Of a stretch of 64,000 nucleotides of DNA, positions 49,450-61,300 are shown one piece after another. The notes under the pieces were generated by a model, which did no database searches, had not been told where the DNA came from, and saw only the letters and a list, made by a program, of their open reading frames with translations. Both the position numbers and the translations under genes were made by a program. This stretch comes from Nipponacmea schrenckii. Lineage: Eukaryota; Mollusca; Gastropoda; Lottiidae. Each line of letters starts with the position of its first letter. Position 1 is the stretch's first letter. The stretch spans positions 4,584,826 to 4,648,825 of the forward strand of contig JAUJPP010000005.1 in NCBI GenBank assembly GCA_030562195.1. Reading direction: 5' to 3'.

Positions 49450-49945
49450 GTGCTTTTGAAGTTCTAAGTCGGATTATTTGATTCCGGATTGTTTGTCAAT
49501 ACCCTGGTGCAATTCATTGATCAAGTTTAGGCACAACATTCTGATTGCTGGACATATCCTAGTGCGCTACATATTTACTTTTAATCGGATTTTTAATAAT
49601 CCGGATAAGAGCGCTTCAGTTACTAGGCTTAGGTACCATGTTATGATTTTAATTGTTTACGCCGTTTGAAATTTAAGTCGGATTAAATTAAACCGCATTG
49701 TTTTTCAATAATTAGGTCATTCAGTTTTCGAATTTAGGCACGGCTTTATGATTGACATAATGATCCAACACTTTCAAGTCGAATTAAATGAGCTAATGCA
49801 GATTGACGGTCCTTTAAATTTAATTCGGATTGATATAATCTTGATGGCCTGTCAATGATATACGCCGTTCATTTTACATGTTAAGACACAAAATTATGAT
49901 TAGTATACTTAGGCGTATCTTTGAAGTTTAATTCCAATCGAATAA
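49450..49945. repeat. Degenerate ~120-bp tandem repeat, about 4 units
   Basis: Units share AAGTCGGATTA, CCGGATTGTTTGTCAATA or similar, TTTAGGCAC and TTATGATTG. They are strongly diverged. Confidence 0.5.
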
Positions 49946-50689
49946 TGCTTGTATTATTTTAAAATGAGATGCACCAAAGACCCCCCAAAAAGTCAAGTCG
50001 CCGTTCAGGTCCGCTCCACATTGGATAATATGTTATTTAATTTTCGGAGATATTTATGAAGGCACGAATAAAAACCTTTTATAAATGGCATCAACAAAAT
50101 AGTGTGTGTAATAAGAAAAACAAGTAATTTTTATGTTGAATAGAAAAATGATTTTCTCATTGCTCATTTTATTTCGAAATTATTTTAAAGTCCTCAATAA
50201 CAAAAACAAGAATTGTCACAAGTTGATCAAAAATCTTGCATATTCTTATGTGTTCAATAAGAGAAGGTTTTATTCGCAGCTCCTGTTATTGGTATTTAAT
50301 TAATATTTAGTCTAATTAGTCGATTAGCTGTACTTATAATTAATCCTTGCTACATCGTGACTGTAAGACGACGCTAGTTGTAGTAACACGTCACAAAGTA
50401 CGTTCTCACGACCTCGTGCTGTTTGTATTGAATACACGACTGGATGTCATTTCACTGATGTTGTATGGAGCTGGTGGTACGAATTAATATGCCCATGTCA
50501 TTATTGGCGATTTCTTGTTTCGTTATGAAGCGATGATTTCAATACTCCATTACCTACCATGTAATTTGTGGCGTGAACAGATGGCCCTGCTAGCAATCAG
50601 TGGTCAATGTAATTAAGCTATTATAGATTCATTAACTGATTAACACGTAGCTTTCAGGTCCATAATGAATGACGTTAATTACCACCGTA

Positions 50690-50850
50690 ACCCACGGTCG
50701 TTAGCAAGAGGGATCGTAATTCCTGAACGTCGGCAGGATGGCTCGTAAGTTATGGTCGTTAGAAAGACGGATCGTTAATGCCGAACGTCGGCAGGATGTC
50801 CGCAAGTCGTGGTCGTTAGCCAGACTGATCGTATTTCCTGGTCGTCTCGT
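50690..50850. repeat. ~60-bp tandem repeat, 3 copies
   Basis: Units share GGTCGTTAGCAAGA, GGATCGTAATTCCTGAACGT and CGGCAGGATG. The third is truncated. Confidence 0.85.
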
Positions 50851-50929
50851 ACAGGAAGCTGTAATTGTTCAACTCCCCTTACGACTTCGGAAAAACAACT
50901 TTCTTATTTCTGGCTCGATGTAATTCTAA

Positions 50930-52085
50930 CGCATCCAAACATCCAGCGTTTAATTCATTAAGCTTCAGTCATGACGAAACCATTACGGTCTTTGTTCTAG
51001 CATTTATTAAGAGTGAAAATTGAACAGATTAATGACAAAGGTAAACGAACAAAAAACTCCTGCTAACTGTGACCATCGTATAAGTTAATAATCATGCGTC
51101 ACTTAGCGAAATTGGAGATTAATATACGATCGACAATACGTAATAATAAACACGTAGTAAACTCATTTACTTCAAAGGATATCGATGCTAATTGATCGAT
51201 TCTAATTGATCGATATACTTCTATAAGTTTGATGGTATGTTTGTAGATGTAACAGTTTGCTCTGTTCAAGTAACAACCATCTGGTGCGAACACCTTAAGA
51301 ACAATGGTAAATTACTTCTTTATTCTTAGTTTTTTTGATTAAATGGGTCACTTACTTCACAAGTTAAGCTCACAAGTGGCGATGTTGTTATGACTTAACT
51401 GGGTGCTGCCCTTGGGATAATGCCCCCCCCCCCTCCCTTCTCTCCCCATACGAATATACCGAAATGAAATACCTAATATAGACCTATATTTAAACAGATC
51501 TATAGCTTTTAAACTTAATTCAAATATATTATGAGATTGAGTAATTCAAAGTACAAGACCATAATTGGAGAACAAAGGGAGCTAACATCTGTCGTTGCGA
51601 AAGCAAAACTTCTCATATCGAACTTGGCATTGCATTTTCATCTTTATTAGTTCCACAAAGACGAGGAAAGCAACTCGTAGAACTTAAAAGTGATTGATTT
51701 ATTCAAGAAATAAACATGACAATATGCCATTGAAACTCAATATATTGAGACAAATCGAAGCACTAGTAAATTTGTCACGAAGCGAGAATTATTTGTGCAA
51801 AAATATTGAAAGATCGTGTTGAAAAAAAATAGTCTTATATGGAATATCCTATTAGGCCGGCGTCACGATAAGTATGGAACAAGCTGTATTTAGTAACGAT
51901 CGTGATTACAGTTCGTGATGACCAGTAATCTATCGCCAACATCAGTTCCAGTTATCAAACCTGGTTAGATCCATTTGGACATGTTTCAACGCAGTATGCC
52001 GTTTCTATCAGTGAAGCAGGTTGACAGTAGAGAAGGAACATCTATGTTTCACAAGGATAGAATTCGGTCCATTACCAAACATCTT
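50930..52085. other. Intergenic, no gene recognised
   Basis: AT-rich with a C-run near 51421. No exon-like frame was found. Confidence 0.45.
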
Positions 52086-52101
52086 TGTATTAAAATTACA
52101 A

Positions 52102-52250
52102 GAGAGCCGCCGTGGTGGGTCATTAAGTCAGACGCTTGCTTGCTAACCTGAGGGGTCCAGAGTTCAATCCCGAGTCTAGATGAACTGTCAGATATTTCAG
52201 CCCGGACTTCCCGAGGTACTGGCATGGAATGGGAAAAAATTATGGAGTAA
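52102..52250 (+). mobile_element. tRNA-derived SINE (head plus short body)
   Basis: From 52102 the sequence resembles a tRNA gene: GCCGCCGTGGTGGGTCATTA for the acceptor and A-box side, GCTTGCTAACCTGAGGGG for the middle, and AGTTCAATCCC as the B box at 52161-52171. A body with CCCGGACTTCCCGAGGTACT follows. There is no clean cloverleaf, so it is a retroelement rather than a working tRNA. The 3' end is unclear. Confidence 0.65.
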
Positions 52251-52789
52251 CACTTCTCCAATAACGAGAATTAGATCTACCATATGTATTGCCTTCTATA
52301 CAGCTAGGGAGAAAAACATAGATTTATTTAGATCAAATAAAATGCAGAATTGACTTCAGATGGCACGCAAGATATATCCAAGACTGTGGATGGTAAAATC
52401 TTAAGACTATGTATAAGAAGCACGACTCGTATGGAATTATACTGCTACTATTTCCAAGTACATTCAGCACCAAGTGCGGATCAATATCCGAGTCTTGATG
52501 ACGTAGTATTTGACCAGAAATTTTGCGGGAAATGTCATTGAACTCGGTCATCTACGTCATGAGTTCGCATCCTTATTATGGCTTATCTATTTCAATATAG
52601 AATCAGATTTCAACATTTTCTTGCTATTTTGAGACTTTTGTATAATTCAAGTTTTTATTTTCCATGTTTCGTAATAGTCGTAAAGATATAGGTTTGATGA
52701 AGGCCATTTGTTCCAATCTATTTTTTTGCGAAGACATATTTTTCTGTATAGCTTATAAAGTAGCATAACAATGCAAAGTATATTTAAAG

Positions 52790-53170
52790 ATGCCACTGCA
52801 TAGTTCAACGTCTGTTTTGCTTGCGAGGTCAATGTCTGCTTTGCTTGAGAGGTCAATATCTGTTTGGTTGTGAGTTCAATGTCCGTTTTGTTCTTAGTTC
52901 AATGTCTGTTTGATTCTGAGTTCAATGTCTACGTTGGTTCTTAGTTCAGTGACTGTTTTGCCTGTGAGTTTAATGTCTGTGTGGTTCTGTGTTCAATGTT
53001 TGTTTTGCTTTCGAGTTTAATGTCCGTTTTGTTCTTAGTTCAATGTTCAATGTCGGTTTTGCTTGTGAGTTCAGTTCCTTTTTTGATTGCGAGTTCAATG
53101 TCCGTTTTGGTTCTTAGTACAATGTCTGTTTTGTTTGCGAGTTCGATATCTGCTATGACTGTCGGATGCT
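52790..53170. repeat. ~23-bp minisatellite, about 15 copies
   Basis: Degenerate units share GTGAGTTCAATGTCYGTTTT followed by GSTT. The 85-codon Ser/Val/Leu-rich frame at 52981-53238 is produced by this array. Confidence 0.9.
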
Positions 53171-53179
53171 TGCTTCAGT

Positions 53180-54585
53180 TAAATGCTTTATCATGTTCAC
53201 CAAATGTTTCTATCCAGATCATTTCAAGAAGATTTTGAGTTTTGAGTGTAATCTTATCTGAATCGATTGTTACAACATGCAGGTTTCATTTGGAGTCAAA
53301 TACTCGTATAATGGGTATGGGTAATTCGAGAAACATGTTTTTTGACCCAACCTTCTAGATTGATCTAACGGTCACACAACAGTCCCGTTTAGATAGCAAC
53401 GAATAATATACAATGACAAAAACAACCTGTGATTCGAGGGTATTGACACAGTTTCACTATGTGTGATAAACAAGTCTTACTATTTTTAGACTTGGATAAC
53501 CAGCTTAGAAGTTTGTAGAAATTCGTTGTTATATAACGATGAATTATGCAATTATGGAATAAATTGAACTTGATGATCGCGTGAATCATAAATGCTTTAG
53601 AATCGATATAACATACTGTTCGCCATTGCCTATGACCTAATATAAAAAAAAAACAGCCAAAATATATCCATTGTAAATGAATTTGCTAGTTCTTGAATGA
53701 TATTTTTGCGTGAAAGGTTACTAGCCTATCGTATATTAATGATCAGTATATCAATTGTATATACTCAATTTAAGTTAATTCAATCTATATGATATAGTCC
53801 TTTGTAATTGCGACCTAATTCAATCTAGCTAAAGGCGGAAAGGTGTAGTACGTCAAACGATATCTTGTGTCCTATATAGATATATTACATATATATTCTT
53901 CCGCTATTCAAAGTCAACCGTACAGCTCTCCACGTCATTGGGCTTTATGACGACTCCACGTCAATATATGATTGGACGCCCGGACATCCACGTAGTATAA
54001 TATATGTTTTTTTGAATTTCGTCATACTCGATCTTGATAAGCGATGACCCGAGTCAAACGGTGTTTAATATTAAAGTGATGTATGATAAACATATACATG
54101 GAGTTGTTGTATCTTCATTTAGTGGAAAAAGTGTATTTAATCGTTTTGATGGGACAATAAACGAAGGCACCTTACGTAGCAGGCTATGCACCTCTCTAAA
54201 AGAGAGCGATGTGATGCCATCGTCCCTAATTCTATAGAGCTTGCGTATAATGTTCTACACTTGTGTTAACGTTATTTGTCATTAGTGATGCCCGGTGACC
54301 CCTCAAACTCTCTATAGCGTCAAGGTTAAAAATAGGGTGTAATACTGGACATGTTTACCACGAGTGTCGGACCCACCCTGCCACAACCCATGTGGTGAAA
54401 TCCTTAAGCATTTCACTATGAATGATGCCAAGAAACCTCCTTCAAAATCGAACCGCACTCTAAGCCTCCAAGAACTCCAGACACTTATCCTACTCTCCGA
54501 GGAAGAGATTGTAATGTAAAGCTCCTATCTGACCGAGTGGGTTGTGCCCAAATCCTCATTGGAGACAGTCACAGTTAGGGATTCT
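53180..54585. other. Intergenic, no gene recognised
   Basis: Short frames only (for example 54034-54237), with no domain and no splice context. Confidence 0.45.
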
Positions 54586-54589
54586 CTCC

Positions 54590-54745
54590 CCATCCCCAAT
54601 CCCAAAAGAGCTAGTGAAACATTGTTGAATGTGGTTATGCCCCACCCCATTGAATTGAGTCAAGTCTGTGGTTTTTGTGTTGAAAGTCCCATTCGGACCA
54701 GTCTTACCCCACCCTCAATCCCCAAAAGAGCTAGTGAAACAGTGG
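54590..54745. repeat. Direct repeat, 2 copies about 120 bp apart
   Basis: AATCCCAAAAGAGCTAGTGA followed by AACA occurs near 54598 and, with one change, near 54717. Surrounding CCCCACCC sequence is also shared. Confidence 0.75.
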
Positions 54746-54921
54746 TGTACCTTTGACCGTGATGAAGTGCACTATTTCTATAAAAAAAATGAGTAATGGA
54801 TTAAACATGTCTTTCTCTTGACAACCACTATAAACATTGAAATCACGATTTTATCGCTGGCCTTGTTTGATCGGGTTGTATTCATTCCCCAATAATTTAT
54901 TCACAAAACGGACTCTGTTCG

Positions 54922-55275
54922 TTAACTGGGTGGATTCGTTTCCCAAAAATGAGTAGCCACAGAATTGTCAAGAGGAGCTAAAAGTTTCATCTTTCCCTGT
55001 GTAGCGTGATTGAAAATTTGAGAGAGGGCTTGGCGTTGTGAAGCCGAGATAGTAGCCACGACATCGCTATAAGATGGAACATATATATACATTGCTTGAC
55101 ATTTCATACAATTTATCATTAACCTAAAGTTCTTAAGTTGTAGATGAATAATGTAGAAGGATGGTTCTAATGTTCTGCTTACAACCCGAAAGGTTACCAG
55201 TTGCCCTGAGCGTGTTCCTTTCTTAGTCGACTTTCCCTTATGCCTTCCATATTTAGACATATAGTAAACTTCCAT
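54922..55275 (-). CDS. Unrecognised 117-codon open frame, doubtful
   Basis: A minus-strand frame opens with a basic stretch (KYGRHKGKSTKKG) and ends with SQRQALSQIFNHATQ and LAPLDNSVATHFWETNPPS. No domain is recognised. An acceptor-like TTATAG lies inside it near 55050, so the last third could instead be a terminal exon of something unseen. It starts about 190 bases downstream of the EF-hand gene's stop and is out of phase with that gene. It may be chance. Confidence 0.15.
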   Translation of the reverse strand: MEVYYMSKYGRHKGKSTKKGTRSGQLVTFRVVSRTLEPSFYIIHLQLKNFRLMINCMKCQAMYIYVPSYSDVVATISASQRQALSQIFNHATQGKMKLLAPLDNSVATHFWETNPPS

Positions 55276-55464
55276 TCATAGATATCTCAAAAGTCCTCGC
55301 GGCTTCACGTCCTTTTTGGAACACTCAGCTATTTTAAGACATTCATTCATAAAATATCCTGCTTAAGGCATTGGAACTCCTGTAGTACGAATTTGTCGGT
55401 GTGGAATCATCCTTCACATAATACCAGGGGCTGCCTGGAAGCCTGGAAGTCTTTGAGACGTAGA

Positions 55465-57168
55465 TTATTCTTCCTCCTTCTCCTTCCCAGCTGACATTTG
55501 ATTTTGAAACAATTCTGCAAGCGTTAGTATTTATGCGAGGTTTCCTTATATAGGATTTATACCTTCTTCATTAGCCCATTAGGTGCAGAAGAGTTGGACG
55601 TAAAACTCCATTCATTTCATTTCTAACATAGGATATATTGTGATCAACCCTTTGGAGAAAGGCAAAGGGGACAATGGTGCCACTAGAGATGTGGATCTTA
55701 AACATATTAATATATCTAATACAAAAGCTGTTTGGTATTTGTGATGTCTCTTATAAAGAGCAAGCGGTAGTCATCAATGTAGGGGAAGTAACTTCAATTT
55801 GTAATATATATACTACAGACAACAACGAATAGTTTCAATCGTTTTATTAATCACTGTTGGAATTAAAATAACATGTTCATTCTCATATCAGCGTACTCTG
55901 GAACAAATAAAAATAAAACAAGTTTTACATGTTTATTGTTTTCTAGAAACGGAAGTCTTTTTAGTCTGGAAATCTGATAGTCCTCAATAGGATATCCTAG
56001 AAACAGTGTAAGAAGTTAAGACCCTATGATATCTTAGAAACAGTGTTAGAGGATAAGACCCTAGGATATCCTAGAAACAGTGTTAGAAGTTAAGACCCTA
56101 GGATATCCTAGAAACAGTGTTAGAAGTTAAGACCTAGGATATCCTAGAAACAGTGTTAGAAGTTAAGACCCTAGGATATCCTAGAAACAGTGTTAGAAGT
56201 TAAGACCCTAGGATATCCTAGAAACAGTGTTAGAAGTTAAGACCCTAGGATATCCTAGAAACATGTTAGAAGTTAAAACCCTATAATATCCAAGAAAGAA
56301 TGTTAGAGGATAAGACCCTAGGATATCCTAGAAACAGTGTTAGAAGTTAAGACCCTAGGATATCCTAGAAACAGTGTTAGAAGTTAAGACCCTAGGATAT
56401 CCTAGAAACAGTGTTAGAAGTTAAGACCCTAGGATATCCTAGAAACAGTGTTAGAAGTTAAGACCTAGGATATCCTAGAAACAGTGTTAGAAGTTAAGAC
56501 CCTAGGATATCCTAGAAACAGTGTTAGAAGTTAAGACTCTAGTATATCCTAGAAACAGTGTTAGAAGTTAAACCTAGGATATCCTAGAAACAGTGTTAGA
56601 AGTCAAGACCCAGGTCATCTTAATGCTTAGATCATTCGAGAATACGTTTGAGCAAGACCTTAAGCACACTTGGTTATTACATCTTCCACAACATATTACT
56701 AGTCATTATGATGAATAACTCACCTTCGGGACTGATCTGTCCATCATTATCTGTATCAGCCGAGTCGATAGCTTGCTGTGCACTGGCTTCGCTCTCTCCA
56801 GTCTGCATCAACGATACCCTGAGTTCCATCATCTCTTCGTCTCCTTGGAGAACGCCATTTTCGTCCAAGTCCATAGGGGCCATAAACATATCCCACATTC
56901 CGTTGACTGGAATTGAAAAAGGACGTGGCACAGATTTGTTCATTGAGGGTAACGTAGGGACTGGAGGCTTCTGACGAGCCTCAACGTCAATCCTTATTGA
57001 GACCCACCCATAGGGCATTGGGTATTCAAGATGTGTCGATCAAAGACAACCGATTACCCACATCGACACGAACAAATGTTTAAAACGCAAGGACAATCTT
57101 GACTTACCTTTGACGCTCACGAATCCAATGACCACCAGACATAAAACTAATTTCAACATCGAAGACAT
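55465..57168 (-). CDS. Small secreted two-EF-hand protein (complete)
   Basis: Coding exons 57108-57168, 56724-56906 and 55465-55514 join in phase 1 to give 97 aa. Residues 1-20 (MSSMLKLVLCLVVIGFVSVK) are a secretion signal. The mature protein has two canonical EF-hand loops, DLDENGVLQGDE and DTDNDGQISPEE, each with Asp or Asn ligands at 1, 3 and 5, Gly at 6 and Glu at 12. Between them is a helix ending QQAIDSA. The tail is short and acidic-basic (KEKEEE). The last exon was found by its CTTGCAG acceptor and completes the second loop's final Glu. Role: probably extracellular calcium binding. Small secreted EF-hand proteins occur in mollusc secretomes and calcified tissues, but that link is only suggestive. 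The gene is divergent from FAXC. Confidence 0.88.
55575..55625 (+). mobile_element. Copy of the ~40-bp dispersed element in the EF-hand gene's last intron
   Basis: The copy reads GTGCAGAAGAGTTGGACGTA then AAACTCCATTCATTTCATTT, close to consensus. It lies just upstream of the last EF-hand exon. Confidence 0.65.
55985..56612. repeat. 37-bp satellite with palindromic core (family A, locus 2)
   Basis: About 17 units of CCTAGGATATCCTAGAAACA plus GTGTTAGAAGTTAAGAC fill most of the EF-hand gene's last intron. It contains the same 14-bp palindrome CTAGGATATCCTAG as the array at 28.6-29.0 kb, in the opposite orientation. Confidence 0.95.
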
Positions 57169-57500
57169 TTCGTATCTTTCTTGATCGATTTCGCTGCAAA
57201 TAACATTGATTAAAAGAAATAAGTATTTATGAACCTACTAAACGCATTGGTTTATATTGAAGAAGTTCTCCTTCCTAGAATGAACGCAAGATTCAATTGT
57301 AAAACTTAGTTATTACGAGTTTGTAATCCTTAAGCAACATTCGAATGCAAGTGACAGCGCTTCCATGAGTCGATCCTCTGTGCATCCCCACCCTCTAATA
57401 CCCAAAGACTCCCAAGAACTGAAAAAGAGCTTACCTTGCTTCTTCAATATAAGATTGTGTACTGGATAATCTTTATCGAAACGTTGTTTTTATAGATTAA
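57108..57500 (-). promoter_or_regulatory. EF-hand gene promoter and non-coding first exon
   Basis: TATAAAAA lies at 57494-57487 on the minus strand. An Inr-like CCAGTA has its A at 57463, 31 bases downstream. A leader exon then runs to a donor at 57435 (GCAAG|GTAAGC). It is spliced to an acceptor at 57194 (TTTGCAG), 25 bases before the ATG. Spacing and splice signals agree well. Confidence 0.65.
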
Positions 57501-58380
57501 CGCCGTCCATTTTCCTCATCATTTTCAACTTTGGTCAAATTATTTTTCAATAAACAAACTTGAATCAATATAGATAGTTGCAATATTGAATATATTAGAC
57601 AAAACAGAACATCGAACAATTCTTTGTTTAGTTTCACGAGGCATTGTATTTTTCTATATTTAATTAAACAGGTGCCCGTAATGATTACACTTTCAGGATT
57701 AAGTCAGATAAATTTGGTGTAATTACGTGGGTAGATTAAAATATTTTTGAATGTCGTTTAGTGTTCTAATTACTTTTTTAATTTCATCTTTTTGCGTTCG
57801 TATAGGTCACATAAATGGGTACATAATGGCCTCACCACGTTATATTGTTTGTATAAATACAAGAAGCGTTTGTAAGCACCCTTCGACAAGTCAATGGCAA
57901 TTTACTCTACCCCAATATGTATAATACGCATTTTCGAATTGAATGAAGGTTATAAGCTGAAAGGGCAGTCAGTTATGGGCTAATGTAGACGGTATATAAT
58001 TATGAGAAGCATTAATAGTAAGGTCAATGTTGGTCTGGCTCGATTGGTAGCATCTAAAGATATAAGTAGGTCGATCGTATTTAAAGATCCTACAATAATA
58101 GGGGCGTTTTAAAACCAACTATCGACCTCTATAGCTACAGAAGTTTTTGAGTGATAAAGCGAATTATTCTCATATTTATTTAGTGGCCGTACACAAGAGG
58201 GCGTTAAAGTAAATTCTTATGAAATATATGCAGTAATTGCATGAAATACTGGCGTTTATTGCGTGAATATCATTTATTTGATGGGATATACCACGGTAGT
58301 GTTAAATCACAAGAGAGCGTTGTAGAGGGCAATACACAAGTGTTAAATATAGCGGTTATTGTGCGAAATATAACGTCAAA
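57500..58380. other. Divergent intergenic region between the EF-hand and FAXC genes
   Basis: It is 0.9 kb and AT-rich. The EF-hand TATA box faces left. No clear TATA/Inr pair was found for FAXC, whose transcription start is unresolved. Confidence 0.5.
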
Positions 58381-61300
58381 ATGCAGGAATATCTCCAAGA
58401 ACTGTTAAATTCTGAAGATGCCAAGAGAAATGTCTTAATTGCAATCGGCGTGGTAGCGACCTCAGTCGTAGCAGTCGCTGTATATAAAAGGTTGACTGGA
58501 TCCAAGTGAGTAATTCTTATAAGAATATACAATATTCATACTATAATAAGCATAGAATATATGAGAGTTAAATTTGATATTAGCCCAGTCATGGCCCTGT
58601 TTGATTCAGTGAGATTTCTATCCTAGATATTTATACAGTGGGCCGTGTTTGATTGAGAGGCACTATTTATCATAAATGCTTACATTGTGGCCTATAATGA
58701 GCTTAAATTAGATGTATCTATATATGCACCCCACCTAACGAATTGTTTTTAATTGCAGGAAGAAAAGGGACTACCCCAAGAATACAATAGTCGTGCACGG
58801 ATTTGGGAAAGGACCTTACTGTCCAAGTCTGTCCCCTTTTGTGATGAAAGTTGAAACTTATTTAAGAATAAACAACATTCCCTATGTGGTAGGTGTATAA
58901 ATTTACACAAATACATGCATATTACAAGGTACAGGCTCTTATTATTTGAATAATTTACATGGATCAGAATTAAGATCCAATACAAGGGCATGGTCCTGTT
59001 TAACATTCAGTCCATAGAGACAAACATAGACTCTTTATTTTACATGGTCAGAATTAGATCCAATTCACAAGGACATGGTCCTGTTAAACATTCTGTCCTT
59101 GGGGGAAATACAATGAATGATTAGAACAAACAAATCAACACGAATTATGTTCCAATGTACAATTGTGTAGGAAGTAACCGAACTCCATTTAATTCCTTTA
59201 AGGCTGATCCAGATATGGTGATGGGTCCAAAAGGGAAAGTCCCTTGGATCGAATACAATGGTGAAGTCTTCACTGATTCTGCCTTCATCCTTAAGTGGTG
59301 TAACAAAACGTTCGGTGTGGATATGGACAAGAAGCTCAGTGTAAAGGAACAAGGTATAGCACGATCTATACAGAAACTGGTTGAAGAAGATTTATTCTGG
59401 TAAGCTCAAAAACCATCTGGACAATCTCAATGAGGTGTAACTAGTTGCAACCATGTGAACTACCTCAATGAGGTGTACTGGTTGCAACCATCTGGACTGC
59501 CTCAATAAGGTGTAACTTGTAGCAACCATGTAAACTACCTCATGAGGTACACTGGTAGCAACCATCTTGAGACGCCCTCTCGTTTACAGCATGGAAGAGT
59601 TCTCCCCATTGCATCATTTGCTTGGTTACGTCAATCAAAGGGCGATTGTTGATTCAAATCTTGACAATACCAGACCAACCCGTGAGTTCTGGTGTGGAAC
59701 ACCGCTGCAACCACTAAGTACCATGTCGTTCTCATACCTCAGCTTCTTGTTAAGTCTATTTGAAACACTCTAAGGATACTTTTTGACAACGATTCTTCAA
59801 TTTGTCCTGCAGGTGTTGTATGATGTGTCTGTTTGTATTTGACTATTCTGACAACTCCTGGATGGGTCTAGGTTGGCTAATCAACAAGATCGTGAACTAT
59901 AAAGCCAAGAAAGATTGCTGGGCTCAAGGTATTGGTCGTCACTCTCAAGAGGAGGTCCTTGAAATCCTCGAGTCGGATCTTAAAGCTTTATCCAACATCT
60001 TGGGTGAGTCGAATTCAAAAATATTCATCGTAATGTGAACTTATGGGTTAGCTGCAAATCGTGTACCTTAACAATCTTTAGCATAGTAGTGTGTTAGTGT
60101 GTTGTGAAAGGTACAGGAAAGTTGCTCGGTGGACATTGGCTTTTCAGACAGTTGGTCACGAGTCAAATGTGTGACCAACAGTCCAGTGAGCACTTGCCTA
60201 GTAAGTCACTGTCATAGCTAAATATTGTCCATTCCAAATTGGGCCTAGAACCATTCTAGGAAATCTCATCCAATCAAATCATGTTTTATAGACAATTTGT
60301 TCACATTTCCAAGCCTAGAAAACGAGGTGTAGTGGGCTTAGTTTAATACGGGTTAATAACACTATGTTTTGTTCCCACTAGGAAACCAGAAGTTTTTCAT
60401 GGGAGATGATGTAAGTGAGATTGACTGCTCTGTATTTGGAGCATTATGCCAGCTTTTATGGCAGAGTCCAGGGCAACCTTGTGTGGAATGGATGAAAGGT
60501 AGGGTCTTCTTTAAATCTCAAATTTTACTCAATGTTTGGCCCAGTTCCACTAAAGATCTTCGGATTGGAAGTACGGTATATCCAGTCGATACTATAGTCG
60601 TGTTCTTACGTTATAGAAATAACAGACCTGAACCTAGTTGAAGTCCATTAAATAACAACGCCAGACTAAATCAGTGGAATGATGTAAAGGGTCATGATAT
60701 TTTCTGGTATAGAAAAGTAGTTCGGTTCAGTCACACCTTTAGAATATCTTTTAAGTCAAATTTCATTTGGAATGAAAATGCAATTAAAGGGAGACTGTCA
60801 TTCACTCTTTGTGTTTGTTCCATTGTAATACCATTGTTCCATTGTAATACCATTGTTTCATTGTAATACCATTGTTTCATTGTAATACCATTGTTTCATT
60901 GTAATACCATTGTTTCATTGTAATACCATTGTTTCATTGTAATACCATTGTTTCACTACAATACCATTGTTTCATTACAATACCATTGTTTCATACAATA
61001 CCATTGTTTCATTTCAATACCATTGTTTCACTACAATACCATTGTTTCATTGTAATACCATTGTTTCATTGTAATACCATTGTTTCATTGTAATACCATT
61101 GTTTCATTGTAATACCATTGTTTCATTGTAATACCATTGTTTCATTGTAATACCATTGTTTCATTGATAATACCATTGTTTCATTGTAATACCATTGTTT
61201 CTGACCAGTTCAATACCATTGTTTCAAAACATCTGTAATACCATTGTTTCATTGAAATACCATTGTTTCACGAATACCATTGTTTCATTGAACATACCAT

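Noticed and set aside
52102..52185. Functional tRNA gene
   Set aside because: The B box is good but arms do not pair into a clean cloverleaf and a SINE-like body follows.
52981..53238. Hydrophobic Ser/Val/Leu frame that looks like membrane segments
   Set aside because: Follows the ~23-bp array; periodicity is that of the repeat, not of a protein fold.
54922..55275. 117-codon frame considered as the last exon of the EF-hand gene
   Set aside because: Its internal acceptor is in the wrong phase; the exon at 55465-55514 fits phase, acceptor and the second calcium loop.
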